A stretch of DNA of 64,000 nucleotides from Cunninghamia lanceolata. Its lineage: Eukaryota; Streptophyta; Pinopsida; Cupressales; Cupressaceae. Below, piece by piece: positions 54,918 to 64,000 of the stretch. The stretch is from contig BSBN01001252.1 in the NCBI GenBank assembly GCA_027924645.1, forward strand, positions 423,501 to 487,500. The letters are read 5' to 3'. Within the stretch, counting starts at the first letter, position 1. Every line of letters begins with the position of its first letter. The notes beneath the pieces are model-generated. The model worked only from the letters and a program-made list of their open reading frames with translations, searched no databases and was not told the origin of the DNA. The translations under genes and the position numbers were made by a program.

Positions 54918-55510
54918 TTCAAATGCAGCCAGTTTGCCAGCAAATTGGTCTCTTGTGACAGTTGTATGGGCTCTAAATTCATCAATGGCAGCAACCTTGA
55001 TTTTATAGGCAGCAGGAAGGGACTAAGAATTTTGCCAACAATCTCATTTTCATCCAAAACTCCACCAGCATTTCTGATTCCACACACCAGCTCATTTACT
55101 CTTGGCATAAAGGTAGTAATATTTTCATCATCTCTCATTTTCAGTCTTTCAAATTTCCCTTTGAGACTCTGCAACCTTGCACTCTTGACATACTCATCTC
55201 CTTCATGCAGAAGTTCCAGTTTGACCCAGATCTCATAGGCAGTTGGTAGGTCAATAACATTTGAGAGTTCTGAGTTAGTTAAAGCACTTAGAAGAGCCTC
55301 TTTGGTCCGCAGATTGTTTTCAGCATCTGTGATTTCATTTAGAGTTGTCGAACCACCATGTGGAAGTAGATATGCTTTTGTGACCATGGACAAGTACGCC
55401 TTTCCCATACACTCCAAGTGACATTTCATGCGACCTTTCCAAAGAGAGAAGTTGGTTCCATCAAACTTCGGACTATCCTTCTTGTATGACGACATCTTGG
55501 ATCTCCTCAA
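54914..55510 (-). pseudogene. gag: Copia gag, N-terminal part
   Basis: Starts MRRSKMSSYKKD, or more likely at the following Met (MSSYKKDSPKFDGTNF, ATG near 55495), about 45 bp after the primer site. Typical copia gag features: FDGTNFSLWKGRMKCHL, AYEIWVKLELLHEG, LQSLKGKFERLKM and VNELVCGIRNAG. It would form the particle. A frameshift near 55020, in the segment after NEIVGKIL, ends it prematurely; the original protein continues in the frame of 54917. About 198 residues remain open. Confidence 0.9.
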
Positions 55511-55537
55511 GCGGTTAAGCTCCTTTTAGAGGAACTT

Positions 55538-55551
55538 GGCTTTGATACCAA
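55538..55551 (-). other. Primer-binding site of the copia element
   Basis: Minus strand TTGGTATCAAAGCC, one base after the 5' LTR. It is a variant of the initiator-Met primer site (TGGTATCAGAGC) with A for G. Confidence 0.85.
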
Positions 55552-55552
55552 T

Positions 55553-56792
55553 TGTTGATAACTGAGAGGGGGGGTGAATCAGTTATCCTAAACTTGCTTC
55601 CAATTCAAACACTTAAATGCACTTTGTTATTCAATAGCATAGCAATTAATCATTCATGAAAGCATAAAGCATAAACACCAGAGCAGATACACATCAACAC
55701 ATGAGACACCAAGATTTTGACGTGGAAAACTTGGTTAAGGGAAAAACCACGAGGTGATTAACCCAAGGATTATTCTCTGTTAGAAGAATAAGAAAAATAG
55801 ATGGCACATGCCAATTAGGGCTCACTGCTTGAGCACACTGCTTACAAGAGGCACACTGCCTACAAGAGACACACTGTCTACAAAGTAATCGAGTATCACA
55901 AACTTGAACTGGAGATTGACATCTTTACCATGCTTGGATCAGTTCCATTTAAGCCCAAAAACTCCTGCTCTGCCTTTCGCTCTTCTTCTTCGCTATACCA
56001 CACTCATCCGCATACTTCACACTTTGGAATGATTTCACAATCCTTTATTTATACAAGGCATCGACTTAGGAACAATCATCTAAGTTGGCAAACACTTTAA
56101 GATCATTCGGAAGACGTGTAATACATCCGGTCGGCCTGTCTCAGGAAGAACACCAACAACCGGTGGTCTTTACATTAAATCCAAATTCTAACTTCAATGC
56201 GGACTGTCAATAAGAATTGTACACGATCCAATGATCACCAAAACCTTTCCTGAGTCACCAAAAACATCCACACTTTATCAGCTTACTGGAATTCTTCTCT
56301 TCTTCATCCAGAACAACAAGAACACAGTCTGTCATCACTGTCATAATGAAAAAGGTGCTTCCGGACCTCAAACCCATGAATAGATCTAGTTGTCACTTCA
56401 CATGGACTTCTTCAACACTACCTCCAATCCGCAGAATGAGATAATGCAATTCCGGAGCTCATTGGACCAAACTGTGACACTCTGTCACCACTGAACATCT
56501 GCCGGAACCGGTTCTTCTAAAGCAATCATAACTTCTTCAGATCGTTATGCGGACCTCTGAAAACTTGACTGAATCATGTCAAGATTTATATCTGCAAACC
56601 CTTTAAACCGCATCGTCTGATATTCATCTTATCTTGGACTTTTAACTTACTGTCATCACTGTTCTTCACTGTTCCTGATTGAGACTAATTTCCTCAATAT
56701 CCTCAGCACACAACTCATCCAATCCTTCTCATTAATGCAATATGAGTATGTTGACATCAATGACAACACTGGTTATCCTCATACTTGCAACA
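55553..56792 (-). repeat. 5' LTR of the copia element
   Basis: 1240 bp, same ends as 49776-51015. On the minus strand it begins TGTTGCAAGTATGAGG and ends TTATCAACA. Confidence 0.95.
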
Positions 56793-58211
56793 CAGTAAAC
56801 GTCAACAAATCTCATCTGTCGGACTCCATTTCAGCACAACTGTGAACACTGGATGCATTCACCATAGAAGACACCGTTGGGTGATCTTTCACACCTGTGG
56901 ATACTGCTACTCAGGGAGGTTTTTGTCTCCAAGAGCCTTTGGTTTGAATCCTCAAACCTTAGAGCAAAAGCTCCAAAACCCTAGCAAGGTAAATCTCAAA
57001 GAGAATAAAATAATAAACCAAGCATATCGAAATGAGAGCACTTTTTCTCCTTTTATACTTTTTCAACTTGGAGTCTCTAGAAATCCTCTTGCATATGGGA
57101 TAAAACATGAGAGGGAAATATATCATTTTTAAACACTTTATTATTCCCTTGTGATGTGCGCTCAAGACTCTTTTAAATAATTTCCTTTCATAAAGTCACA
57201 TTTGCCGTTAACATTAGAATGTGCCGTGAAATAATCAAATATAACTTCGGCCATTAAAATATCCATCAAGACGATGTCGGAATACTATGAACGAAAGCTC
57301 GTTGGAAAGGTCTTGATGAGACGAACACAACCCCACTCTGAAAATCCTGATCCGACACCAAACCCGAACTTACTAAAAATAGTAACGGCCGTAAGCCAAC
57401 TGAGCCAACACAGAGGGTGCCAACCGGATCCCCAAACCATCTGATAAATCCGAGCTCGGTGCAATGTCTATGAGAGCCAATAGCCGACTGCCAAGTTGCC
57501 CAAACAGCGCCAAACTGCCACTTACTAAAAATAGCAGTGACCACTAGGTACCAAAGAGAACAAACCCAGAAAAACCCAGAAAGATCAACGACATGCAAGC
57601 ACTTACTATAAATAGTAAGTACGGACAAGTTGTCCAAAATCCCTTCGGAAATTGTCAACCATCTCCACTGGATCACCCGAACACCCTGGTGACATCGAAA
57701 TATTCCTCTGATTATGCTGTCACCAACCCAAAAAGTCAGCTCTCACTGAACTGCAAGAGAACTCGAAAATGGGGACATTACAGAAACAAGACCCTTATCT
57801 CAACACGAGACCCTTATCTCAACACGTACTTGCTTCTTATAGTTTATACAAGTGTGTTTTCTTGGGTGGTTCACACATAATGACAAAGTAAAGGCGAGTC
57901 TTTTTGGATTCGCCTAAGGCAAAATGTTGCACACACTTCAACTCAAGGCAAAATGTTTAATGCTTTTTGATTGAAAGTAAACCTTGCATAGCTATCAAAA
58001 GCTCTCTCTTTGTAGCTAAAAGTAATGATTGAAAAGATATGAGTAAGACACAAGGATTGAATATGTTTAAACACAAGAACACAAACATTTTGGTAAATTA
58101 AATTAAGGAATTATGTACAAAGCCACAATCTTTAACTTCAAATAAACCCCTAATACAATGCTTGCAAACTCATTAAAAGCAATTCATCTTACCTCATAGA
58201 TATACACATAT

Positions 58212-58231
58212 GCACACACACACACACACAA
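58212..58231. repeat. (CA)10 microsatellite
   Basis: Uninterrupted CA dinucleotides, preceded by TATACACATATG. Confidence 0.9.
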
Positions 58232-59602
58232 GATATTATCAACTAAATGTGATAGTTGTATTCAAAGCTAGAACAACCAATTTAACACCTACTACAATAC
58301 AAAGCTTTCAGTAAATGTTAAGCAATATTCAACTCATAAGAACATAGTACCATAGAAGACACAAAACACTTTGTAGAAATTTGAGTAGAAAAATAGGCAT
58401 ACTTCATTCTATTGAATACTATTGAATTCTTGATCCCTAAACTAAGTGCCAAAAGCACTTATTTATAAGTGTTTACAATGCGATTACACAAAAAATAATA
58501 AAAAGCTAACTACAACTCCTATGCTAACATTATAACAATATTGTATCCACTAATACTAAACCTAACTCAAGCAATCTTTAGGTAGACTCTTGATAAGGAT
58601 AACTACAAGCTGACAATAGATCTTCTAGAAGATTGTCTACAAATAGCTGATCTAAAAATAATCAATTGTGATTAGTGGCTTTGGAGACGATTTTGACAAA
58701 GTCTTTTGTTTTGATTATGACGAACCCTTTGAAGATGTTTGGAACTTTGATGATTCCTCCTATTGATGCCTTTAATCTGAAAAATCCTTAGTTCTGTTGA
58801 TTATGCATCAAACCCTAAGTCAAATCTGCAACCTGAACATTTTGAAGCCCTAGAGTGTATGAAAGTATGCCTCTTCAACAGATGCTGTCATGTATGCTGA
58901 TATCTAATGTATACAGATAATGTATTTCATATTGTCACATTTGGAAATCCTAGCAGTTTGGAGGAATGGAATACTGGCACATTTTTGATAGAGTGCTGAA
59001 AATTGTCTCTAAAGTGCTGGCCACGGCTGATATGAATCTGATTTTCTGAGTTTTTTTGAGAATAGCATCTTGCTTAAAGTGAATGACAACGAAAAATATG
59101 GAAGAGCTGCTAATATGATGATGAAAATCTTGCTGAAATACAGTCACCTCTGATGAAAAATGCTGCTGAATTTTTGATGAAAATTCTATTGTAGTCAGGT
59201 GCCCCTTGTTATTGAATGCTGCTGGCAAAAGTCTCTGTTCTGCTGCTATAAAAGTCATTGCTCTGCTTTTCTGCCTTTTATTTGTTTTTATAAAGTATTG
59301 CTATTTCTGCCCTCTTAATCTGCTAATTAAAACTGATCTTTCTCTGAATAAATCGATGAAATTCTATTTCTGAAAGATAATAACTGTTCATGAAAGGGCG
59401 TGTCTATTAATAGCTTGAATAAGTCTTTTTGGGAATCCAGTCAGCTCCCATCAATTGGCTTGCTTCTATGCATATCACTTATCGGATACAGCTTCTACAA
59501 ACTTTGACATCTTCCATTAATTGATGTGTACCTATATATGCAAATTTTACATGCTATTTTTGGAACTTACTTGTTTGCCCTTTGGCATGTGCTCCTACAA
59601 AG

Positions 59603-59672
59603 GAACAGGTCTTTAAACTTAGCAAAACATCATTGACGAACAGGTCTTTAAACTTAGCAAAACATCATTGAC
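59603..59672. repeat. 35-bp perfect tandem duplication
   Basis: The unit begins GAACAGGTCTTTAAACTTAG and ends CATCATTGAC. Two adjacent identical copies indicate a recent event. Confidence 0.9.
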
Positions 59673-59868
59673 TATGTGAAGTGCATGCCTCCATTAATAG
59701 ATTCAAACTTTTGTTGATGAGAATTTGCAAATTTTCTTTATAGGTGTGTGTCAAACATTGTTTTTGCAGAGTTTGACTTTGAAAGGCATGTTTGTTCTTA
59801 TATGGGCACATGCCTGATAAGGTGTTTGTAGATTTTCATTCATTCCCAGCTGGTTTCCATAAACAAAC

Positions 59869-62817
59869 TCTAATATCCCCAAATAGGATCTGCCCTAGAA
59901 TTCTGAATTTCTGCCCTAATTTTCTGATTTAGTTTTCTGCTCAAATCCTAGGACTGAATTCTGATGTTTATTTCTCAAGTATGAATACTTATGGGCAGCG
60001 AATAAACATGTGCCAAACATTCACATAAATATGCCAAACATGTAGATAACATCAACCATGATTCCAACCATGTATAACAACCATCCAAAAGCCAAACATA
60101 TGACAAACAAGTCTGATTTCTGAATAAACAAGTCTGCTGCTCCAAATCTGTAATGTCCCGTTCTAGGTTTGCACATAAAATTTCTGAATCTTGCAAATTT
60201 GAAACTAAACCCTAGGACTGAAATCTGAATTTTCTATTTATGCTGTTGTATTTTAGCTTGCCAATCATATGCAATGAACAACAAATTCAATTTGACAATG
60301 GAACAAAAATATGTTGGCAACCTTATCAAAGTGTATTACAATGCAAGTTCAATGATACAGTGAATAAGAATTGACTCAGATCTGACTGTTACAAAATCAG
60401 ACTTGCTTGATATTTCTTAACATCACACAATTGCCTATAATGCTGTTATGGCAAACAGAGGTAATTACATACTGTGGATGATCAAATTCAATGCAGTTTG
60501 CCTTTCCCACTGATCACAGATGATGCTGTTGTCTTCAGTGTTATCGCTGTCTCAGATCAGAGTTTAGGTGATGAGTGTAACACCCAGGAATGCTGACCAA
60601 AGTCAAACAATGTGAGTGGACCTTCTCCAACTCAGACTGGCATTCACTATGATGTCAAAGTCTCCAAATACTATTCGATCCTTCACTAGTGCTGAGCGAT
60701 TCTTTTATATGGCCGATCGCAGCTTCTTTGAGAATCGGTGCTAGAGGATATATATAATCCAATCTGCAAAAGTTTTCAAAGGTTATAGTGAGATCTTCAA
60801 GATATTCAACCGGCGCACAAGGCTGATAAGATGCAGCGGATGAGTCTAACATGAATCGTCGTCCTCACAATAGAGTTAAATCTTCCAAGAGGTAGCGCAC
60901 TGACATGCCACAGTGTTATTGATCTTCAATGAATGATGCGATGACCTCCTTAGTTCGGTGCTTATGTAATCAATGAGGAATTCTATGAAATCGGTGCTCT
61001 AGGAAATGACGTGGATCTGCAAATGTCTTCAACAAATCCTCAACAAATTGCAATCAAATCTTCAACTCAGACCTGCGATGGATGTTGTAGCATTCAACTC
61101 AATGAGATCGCCAATGCAATGGTCTCCGACCAAAAATCGATGAGTGATCAATCTATGAATCTCGAACAAGTCTCCAATGAAGCACTATTGCGAACTCCGT
61201 ATGAATCCGCCTCCAATGATGCAAATTGGGTTTTCGTCTAATTCCACCGTAGCAAATGAAATGCCAAGCAAAAATGCCAAAGTATGCAAAAGATTCGTGA
61301 TAATCGTGATGTCAAAAATGAGCCACCCATCCTTCTTTTATACCAATTCACATTAAAGATTTGAATTGTCAAATTTCCCTCCAATTTGATATCTCCAAGG
61401 GTGGCGCTTGATCCAATGCAATATTCTATCATTTTATTTGAATTTCTTTCTTGAGTGTAGAGTGCCACAAACAAGAATCAATATTTTATTGTTTCCAACT
61501 CTAAGATGAGCGCTACCTTAAAAAATCAATTATTTTATTGCCTTGGCACCTTCTCCAATGTGAGCGCTCAATAGACAAGGCCTATTTAATTATATTATTT
61601 TATTTTCCCACAACAAGCACTCATATTAAATAATATTTATTTAATTAATTAATTTTTCATTATTCTTTCTTGGCGCTAAATTAAATAATAATAAAATATT
61701 ATTATTTAATTGTCTTCATTTTGATAATTAATGCAAAGTGCATTAATTCATTTTCCTCCTTCGCCAAAATATTGCCTTGTGTTGGCGAACTAGCCTACGG
61801 GAATGAGGATAGGCTAACTCCCTTCTCAGTTGGGTGATCACTCCGGAAATGGGGACATTACAAAATCTGAATATGCTGATTTGGAATTATATCAAATTCA
61901 TGGGCTCAAACATGCCAAACATTGTCCAGATTTCTGCTCATACAAGTTTGTCCTAAATTAGGTTTATACATACCACAAATATGCAAAAATGTCTTCAAAC
62001 ATCAAACCCCAGATGGGCGAATCCTCCATGGTGTGCACTTAGGGCTTGGTGCTCCAAAATGATGAAGTCGCCCTCCTTGGGAAGTGGCGCTCAACCTAGG
62101 GCAGAAACCTTAGTCAATCTCCGTCCAAATCCCTCCAAAATAGGCGCTCAAATCTGTTCCAAAGAATATGGCATGAAAGCTCAAGAATTCCTCAAAATCT
62201 CTAAAGAAGTGCAAGTGTGAACTCCGTATGAATTCACCTCCAAGATGAGTTAGGTTTTCATCCAACCCACCAAATATTCGTAATGGTTTTCGTGCTTGGA
62301 ATATGCTGAACTAAAAGTGCAGCCAAAGAGATAAACCTCCAAAATGAAAATGAATTGATTGAATGGTGAAGTGACCTCCAAATTGCCTTCTTTTATAGCC
62401 ATCCCAACAGACCTCATCAAGGCCGACCTCCCTCTAGCAATCTCTTTTTATTTTTGTTTTCTTTTCTCTTCCCTCTTGGCCGACCTCCCTTGGGCAATTA
62501 TTTATTATATTTTAATTTCTTTTTCTTCTTCTCACATGGCTGACCTCTTCTCTATTTTATTTTATTTTATTATTTTCTTTTCTCTCTCTCCTAGGTCGCC
62601 CACCTCTTGGGTAATTTTCTTTATTTATTTTTAATTCATTGAGAGGCGTACAAAAATATGAGAAGTCATTTCTCATCTCAAATTGGCTCACTAAAATTGC
62701 TTAAATATAGTATTTAACCAATTAGGTTATTCCCTAGCCCTTCTAGCTTAGCCTATGGGAATAGAATAGGCTAACTGACTCCGTTAGGTGATCACTCGGA
62801 AAAAAGGGGACATTACA
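59869..62817 (-). mobile_element. 3' LTR of a minus-strand chromovirus, split by 60149-61862
   Basis: Starts (minus) TGTAATGTCCCC at 62817, directly after the polypurine tract (62830-62818). The low-coordinate end is placed at TCTAATATCCCC (59869), which resembles the inner end of the LTR at 43583, so that border is less sure. Net length is about 1.23 kb. U3 inverted repeat at 62748-62754/62768-62774. A TATAAAAG in the minus sense lies near 62392, followed by GACGAAAACC-like motifs (62293-62285, 62263-62253). The TSD is not testable because the other LTR is outside the window. Confidence 0.75.
60149..61862 (-). mobile_element. Solo LTR, 1714 bp, minus orientation
   Basis: TGTAATGTCCCG...AATGGGGACATTACA with the perfect TSD AAATC (60144-60148 and 61863-61867). 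Orientation comes from TATAAAAG in the minus sense (near 61342), followed by GACGAAAACCC (61238-61228). U3 inverted repeat TAGCCT/AGGCTA (61791-61796/61811-61816). A few GAGCGCT/GGCGCT words lie at 61393-61680. No coding region. Confidence 0.92.
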
Positions 62818-62828
62818 GTCCGCCCTTC

Positions 62829-63206
62829 TCAAAATTGCTTGACCTCAAGCAATTGCAAATCTGGATGCTGCAAAATCTGTTCACCTTCCCAAGTAGCATC
62901 CTCAAGTGGCAAGTCTCTCCATTTAATCAAATACTCTTTGGTCACCTTGCTTCTCAACTTACGCTCCCTGACATCGAGTATAGCATCAGGAACAAGTACC
63001 AATTTTCCCTCCTCATCCAATGGTGGAAGCTTTGGAGAAGATGCAATGTGCAGCTCAATTGCTTTTTTGAGGCAAGATAAATGAAATACATTATGAATTC
63101 GGCTACTCTCCAACAACTCCAACTCATATGCAACCTCTCCAACTCTATTCTCATTCCTGTAAGGGCCGTAGAAGTGAGGCTTCAGCTTTCCTGCACCACT
63201 CCTCAA
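62829..63206 (-). CDS. pol: Chromovirus integrase C-terminus and chromodomain
   Basis: 125 residues, the end of pol. The segment KLKPHFYGPY..NRVGEVAYELELLESSRIHNVFHLSCLKKA matches the integrase C-terminus of the plus-strand chromovirus. The chromodomain EYLIKWRDLPLEDATWEGEQIL keeps both tryptophans, so aromatic methyl-lysine binding is plausible; it would steer integration to heterochromatin. The end HPDLQLLEVKQF precedes the polypurine tract. The start shown is an internal Met: a TAG at 63210-63212 replaces the Gln codon found in the plus-strand copy (YRQSTL), a C-to-T change. Confidence 0.92.
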   Translation of the reverse strand: MRSGAGKLKPHFYGPYRNENRVGEVAYELELLESSRIHNVFHLSCLKKAIELHIASSPKLPPLDEEGKLVLVPDAILDVRERKLRSKVTKEYLIKWRDLPLEDATWEGEQILQHPDLQLLEVKQF

Positions 63207-63212
63207 TGTAGT

Positions 63213-63974
63213 CTATCTATACGGCTGCATGAGGAAGAAAACCGACTCACCAACCTCAAATGTCCTGTGCATGTCTTGGCTATCCTGCATCAACTCTCTC
63301 ACTTTGGGAGCTCTTCTGACCTCAAATGCTAAGTCTAGAAAAGACAAAGCCTCATACCCAAACAAGGCTCTGAAAGGTGACATGCCTATCGACATGTGAT
63401 AGATGGTATTGTAACGATGCTCTCCTAAATACAACCACCTGATCCAAGCCTTCTGCTGCTCCACTCTGATACAACTGTCATCCAACCAAACATTGTGAAG
63501 CAACCCACCAAGTTTCTGTTGTTCCACTCTGATACAAATGTCATTCAACAATTCATTGTGAAGCAATTCACTAATCATACAAATCCCTGGATCCCAAATT
63601 ATTGCATCATCATACAAACTGAAAATGAAAGGATAAGTGTCTCTTACCAAGTCACCATCACAAGCTATCCATCTAAATCTGAATTGTTTCATATGGACTT
63701 GAAAGGTGTTCATCATGTGTGCATAACAAAACATGCATATCCTCTCTAGATTGCTGGTACAAATCAGGATTGCACTAGTAAGACTAAAAATCAGATCCAT
63801 AATCATCCTGGGAATGCTTCCGCTGTCATAAACTGATAGGATCTCATAACCATTCAACCTCCAAATGCTATAGTGACAATCCCATGCACACAAATCCATG
63901 CAATCAGTTGCAATCATGAATGTAAAGTCTGAAAATTTTATGATCAGCATTATAAAACAACCACTAAACATCAA
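63213..63974 (-). pseudogene. pol: Chromovirus integrase core remnant fused to decayed DNA
   Basis: Only the last about 85 residues are recognisable (AWIRWLYLGEHRYNTIYHMS, IGMSPFRALFGYEALSF, then HRTFEVGESVFFLMQPYR). They match the region after the integrase catalytic Glu. Compared with the plus-strand chromovirus, about 23 residues are missing in frame between SQDM and HRTFEVGE. The upstream 170 residues (MMFSGCFIMLI...) are not integrase; the catalytic core has been replaced or deleted. A roughly 70-bp direct duplication at 63445-63575 yields the repeated IRVEQQK segments. It continues beyond the window. Confidence 0.8.
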
Positions 63975-64000
63975 TGTGTAAGGTGGAAACCATTGAACCA

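Larger units (their letters stand above)
49776..56792 (-). mobile_element. Complete Ty1/copia retrotransposon, 7017 bp
   Basis: Perfect TSD CAGTA (49771-49775 and 56793-56797) and two LTRs of 1240 bp. Minus-strand order: 5' LTR, primer site, gag, protease, integrase, reverse transcriptase, RNase H, 3' region with repeated purine tracts, 3' LTR. Integrase before reverse transcriptase defines copia. One frameshift and one stop interrupt gag-pol, fewer lesions than in the chromovirus, so it is probably the younger of the two. Confidence 0.97.
49029..57782 (-). mobile_element. Solo LTR (family C), minus orientation, split by the copia element
   Basis: Starts TGTAATGTGCCGTACC and ends ATGGGGACATTACA. 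Perfect TSD GAAAC (49024-49028 and 57783-57787). Net length is about 1.73 kb. The left end is the reverse of the right end of 24400-25724. It has three CTTACTATAAATAGTAAG-type palindromes (57369-57385, 57521-57538, 57602-57619) and a GGAGACAAAAACC motif (56930-56919 region). Confidence 0.9.
57788..59868. other. Unassigned DNA, probably 3' flank of the LINE and older repeat
   Basis: No ORF with a recognisable domain; the largest is 102 residues. It contains a 19-bp tandem duplication (57789-57807/57808-57826), a (CA)10 microsatellite (58212-58231) and a 35-bp tandem duplication (59603-59637/59638-59672). AT-rich and otherwise featureless. Confidence 0.5.

Noticed and set aside
56785..57676. 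ORFs of 115 and 136 residues around 57 kb
   Set aside because: They fall in the LTR interrupted by copia; the palindromes and leader motif explain the region better than coding.

Overview
The window is eukaryotic nuclear repeat DNA from a plant. LTR-retrotransposon lineages are present (a Ty3/gypsy chromovirus and a Ty1/copia element with initiator-Met-type primer sites), nesting is very deep, coding and intergenic DNA are AT-rich, and I find no host gene, rRNA, tRNA gene or CRISPR. The LTR style (long LTRs beginning TGT(A/C)ATGTCCCC) and an unknown ORF of a type I recall from conifer gene predictions suggest a gymnosperm, probably a conifer. That placement is inference only.

Almost every base can be placed in a nest of elements whose borders I defined by TG..CA ends plus 5-bp target-site duplications (TSDs). 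LEFT BLOCK (1-31.7 kb): an old copia-like LTR (10432-10721, 28865-29017, 31267-31690) carries a plus-strand LTR (429-701 + 9643-10431) that holds a solo LTR (702-9637, TSD CAGTT). That solo LTR in turn holds a strange 6.6-kb element (1787-8380) with a broken roughly 1000-residue ORF. The same old LTR was also hit by a solo LTR (10722-28859, TSD AAACC), which contains a relative of the strange element (12539-28848, TSD GGTCT). That relative contains a complete Ty3/gypsy chromovirus (15044-25932, TSD GGTTT), whose 3' LTR contains another solo LTR (24400-25724, TSD ATTGA). A further solo LTR lies at 29018-31261 (TSD AGTTG).

MIDDLE BLOCK: 31.7-34.75 kb is unassigned decayed DNA, followed by a solo LTR (34756-36380, TSD ATAGA). 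A LINE-like 3' end (36386-36590 continuing at 44794) is interrupted by a minus-strand, apparently non-autonomous LTR element (36591-44793). Instead of gag-pol it carries a novel 729-residue ORF plus a frame-shifted 336-residue continuation with three copies of an internal module. Its LTR ends contain tandem primer-binding-site repeats. A solo LTR (37901-39555, TSD GAAAA) is nested in it.

RIGHT BLOCK: solo LTRs 45153-48943 (GGTAG; containing 46549-48420, TATGA) and 49029-57782 (GAAAC). The second contains a complete minus-strand Ty1/copia element (49776-56792, TSD CAGTA, two 1240-bp LTRs). The window ends in a minus-strand chromovirus (pol 3' end 62829-63974; LTR 59869-62817 with a nested solo LTR 60149-61862, TSD AAATC).

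Functionally, only the copia and chromovirus pol genes have recognisable enzymes (protease, integrase, reverse transcriptase, RNase H), and each is broken. The candidates for undescribed biology are the two-promoter TG..CA elements with an embedded ORF, the non-autonomous element with the triplicated-module protein and primer-site arrays, and the family-specific palindromic words amplified in the U3 regions. All boundaries and comparisons were made by eye.
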